Shown piece by piece: positions 62,739-64,000 of a stretch of DNA of 64,000 nt. The stretch is from Mogibacterium kristiansenii. GTDB lineage: Bacteria; Bacillota; Clostridia; Peptostreptococcales; Anaerovoracaceae. The stretch spans positions 120,803 through 184,802 of the forward strand of contig NZ_VUNA01000002.1 in the NCBI RefSeq assembly GCF_009695905.1, read 5' to 3'. Each line of letters opens with the position of its first letter. Positions within the stretch are counted from its first letter, which is position 1. Under the pieces are notes generated by a model, which saw only the letters and a list, made by a program, of their open reading frames with translations, was not told the origin of the DNA and made no database searches. The position numbers were made by a program, and so were the translations under genes.

Positions 62739-63224
62739 ATGCGCTATAGTTATGAGTTTAAATTAGAATGTATTAAATTGTATCGGCAAGGAGTCTGGCC
62801 TGAAACCCCAGAGGGTGTAACTGCGAAAAGGTTTAAAAATCAAATCCGAGAATGGGACAGAATCGCCATTGCTCAAGGAGAGGAAACTTTAAAGCATAAT
62901 CCAAATAACAAAATATGGACTCCAGAGGAAAAATTAGAACTTGTTTCAAAGGTATTAGCTGGCAATTCGCGCTCGGCAGTTGCTTTGGAAAGTGGTATTA
63001 GCCCAGGACTGCTATACTCATGGGTTCGCAAATACAAAGAATTCGGTTACAATGGTCTTGTAGATAAAAAGAAAGGTCGCAAGAGCAGCAAGCCAGGTAT
63101 GAGCAAGAAATCAATTGAACCGAAACCTCTCACTGAGTCTGAACGAGAAGAACTCATCAGACTTCGTGCTAAGAATGAAGCTATTAAAGCGGAGATTGAA
63201 GTCGTAAAAAAAAGATCGCCTTGA
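62739..63224 (+). CDS. IS3-family transposase OrfA
   Basis: 161 residues from the ATG at 62739 after GGAGGGAGG. Two helix-turn-helix regions: YSYEFKLECIKLYRQG at the start and LVSKVLAGNSRSAVALESGISPGLLYSWVRKY, seen through SAVALESGI and LLYSWVRKY. A Lys/Glu helix (LRAKNEAIKAEIEVVKK) follows as leucine-zipper-like dimerisation part. An A8 run followed by G near its end is the likely -1 frameshift site producing OrfAB. Confidence 0.88.
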   Translation: MRYSYEFKLECIKLYRQGVWPETPEGVTAKRFKNQIREWDRIAIAQGEETLKHNPNNKIWTPEEKLELVSKVLAGNSRSAVALESGISPGLLYSWVRKYKEFGYNGLVDKKKGRKSSKPGMSKKSIEPKPLTESEREELIRLRAKNEAIKAEIEVVKKRSP

Positions 63225-63891
63225 GGCACGAAAGATGGGAAGCTGCGCAACTCAAGGCGAAAAAGCAGCAATCATCAAGGAACTCAGAGAAGAAGGATAC
63301 CAATTAAAGCACCTTCTCAAAGGTCTTAATATGTCTAAATCAACTTACTACTATGAACTTAGTAAAGTTGATGCTGTTGATTTGCGTAATGAAGAGTTAA
63401 CAGAAGAGATTAAACGCATCTTCAATCATCATAAAGGAAGATATGGCGTAAGAAGGGTTCACAAAGAACTCTTGAATCTCGGTCATAACGTTAATCACAA
63501 ACGCGTACAAAGAATCATGCACAGCCTGGGATTGTGTGGTAAGAGACCCAAAGAAAAGTATCATTCTTTTAAAGGAGAAGTTGGTAAGATTGCTCCAAAC
63601 ATAATAGATAGAGATTTCACTGCAACAGCACCACTTCAAAAATGGACAACTGACGTATCGCAGTTTAATTTCTCGTGGGGCAAGTGCTATCTGTCTCCAA
63701 TACTCGACATGTATACCAATGAGGTAATCTCATATGACTTGTCTACGAGTCCTAACCTGAACCAGGTTAGCAATATGTTAGCTAAAGCTTTTAAGAAATT
63801 TAACTCACTGGAAGGGTTAATATTCCATTCGGATCAGGGATGGCAATATCAGCATCAACACTATCGTCAGGAGGGTGAATTGAAAAAGTAA
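63205..63891 (+). pseudogene. IS3-family transposase OrfB, truncated
   Basis: The frame joins OrfA through the A8 slippery run (about 63203-63212) and continues DRLEARKMGSC. Seen: STYYYELSK, HHKGRYGVRRVHKEL, the HTH_21 region, then the DDE core with the first Asp in WTTDVSQF and the second in IFHSDQGWQYQH. The frame ends 12 residues later in EGELKK, without the third catalytic Glu, which needs about 35 more residues. The transposase is inactive. Confidence 0.85.
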
Positions 63892-64000
63892 GTTCCAGTT
63901 CAGCCAAAAAACTTTCCGCTTTGCAAAAGTAAATTCTGGTAGGGGGCTAAAATTAGAGTAAAAAGCGAAAATACCGTACAAATATGGCGAATACGGAAGG
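63876..64000. mobile_element. Possible end of a second insertion element interrupting orfB
   Basis: The OrfB similarity stops here, and the DNA contains two copies of a motif of about 18 bases: AAAAAGTAAGTTCCAGT (63884 on) and CAAAAGTAAATTCTGGT (about 63923 on). Repeated motifs of this kind near one end are typical of IS21-family elements. No coding region of such an element is in the window, so this is tentative. Confidence 0.35.

Larger units (their letters stand above)
62698..63891 (+). mobile_element. IS3-family (IS150-like) insertion sequence, 3' truncated
   Basis: The left end begins TGTACCCTCTTTCCTGGACA, similar to the TGTAC...GGACA ends of IS150-group elements. It is followed by orfA and orfB in the usual arrangement. 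A strong hairpin (CCTGG/CCAGG extended by CCCTC/GAGGG) covers the orfA ribosome binding site, which in read-through transcripts would hide it. The element breaks off in orfB after the second catalytic Asp, and a right end is not present before a different sequence begins at about 63876. Confidence 0.8.

Overview
The window is a 64 kb chromosomal segment of a Gram-positive anaerobe. I infer Bacillota, class Clostridia, possibly close to the Anaerovoracaceae / Clostridiales Family XIII. The evidence is a perfect CIRCE element before clpB, an rnc-smc-ftsY cluster with plsX, class II aldolase, a SpoVB/MurJ-type flippase with MurT/GatD-like partners, AGGAGG-type ribosome binding sites throughout, and an IleS of the long type. 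No rRNA, tRNA or CRISPR was seen.

Layout. 1-1330 (+): end of leuA and all of leuB. 1417-5699 (-): triose-phosphate operon gapA-pgk-tpiA, with trmL and nth upstream. 5788-6444 (+): a GntR/FCD regulator with its own promoter and a palindrome. 6499-10231 (-): operon flippase -> MurT-like -> GatD-like, in which the GatD-like subunit has lost its catalytic Cys and His. 10327-12957: HrcA/CIRCE-controlled clpB. 12991-23872 (-): one tightly packed operon plsX-rnc-smc-ftsY-der-plsY::gpsA-like-miaB-M50 protease, including an unusual PlsY fusion. 23962-28121 (-): rlmN and ileS. 28318-34910 is an accessory region: a 1339-residue secreted CAP/Ig-like repeat protein, an IS110-type deletion derivative, an OLD/AAA_15-like ATPase, and broken fic and other fragments. 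34912-43015 (-): CmpB-type membrane protein, ppk1, lemA, a DUF2207 protein, pnp and rpsO. 43187-46815 (-): VWA / MoxR AAA+ / LRR operon. 46876-49752 (-): a RACo-like ferredoxin-ASKHA protein and an M20 amidohydrolase. 49862-59165: small regulator, M18 aminopeptidase, FlK-like thioesterase (+), fba, two unknown exported or anchored proteins, a C_GCAxxG_C_C protein, a nitroreductase and putP. 59599-62301 (+): argC, a wrecked argJ, and argD. 62321-64000: four tandem 86-87 bp hairpin repeats, an IS3-family element broken in orfB, and what looks like the end of another element.

The core genes cover glycolysis, envelope assembly, phospholipid acyl transfer, RNA processing and modification, and protein quality control. 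The most unusual items are the PlsY-GpsA-like fusion, the non-catalytic GatD-like/MurT-like pair encoded with a flippase, the decayed argJ inside an otherwise intact arg cluster without argB, the 87-bp hairpin repeats that keep a 29-codon frame, and the IS110 relic that keeps both ends and a structured non-coding segment. Functional calls rest on motif recognition by eye, since no searches could be run.
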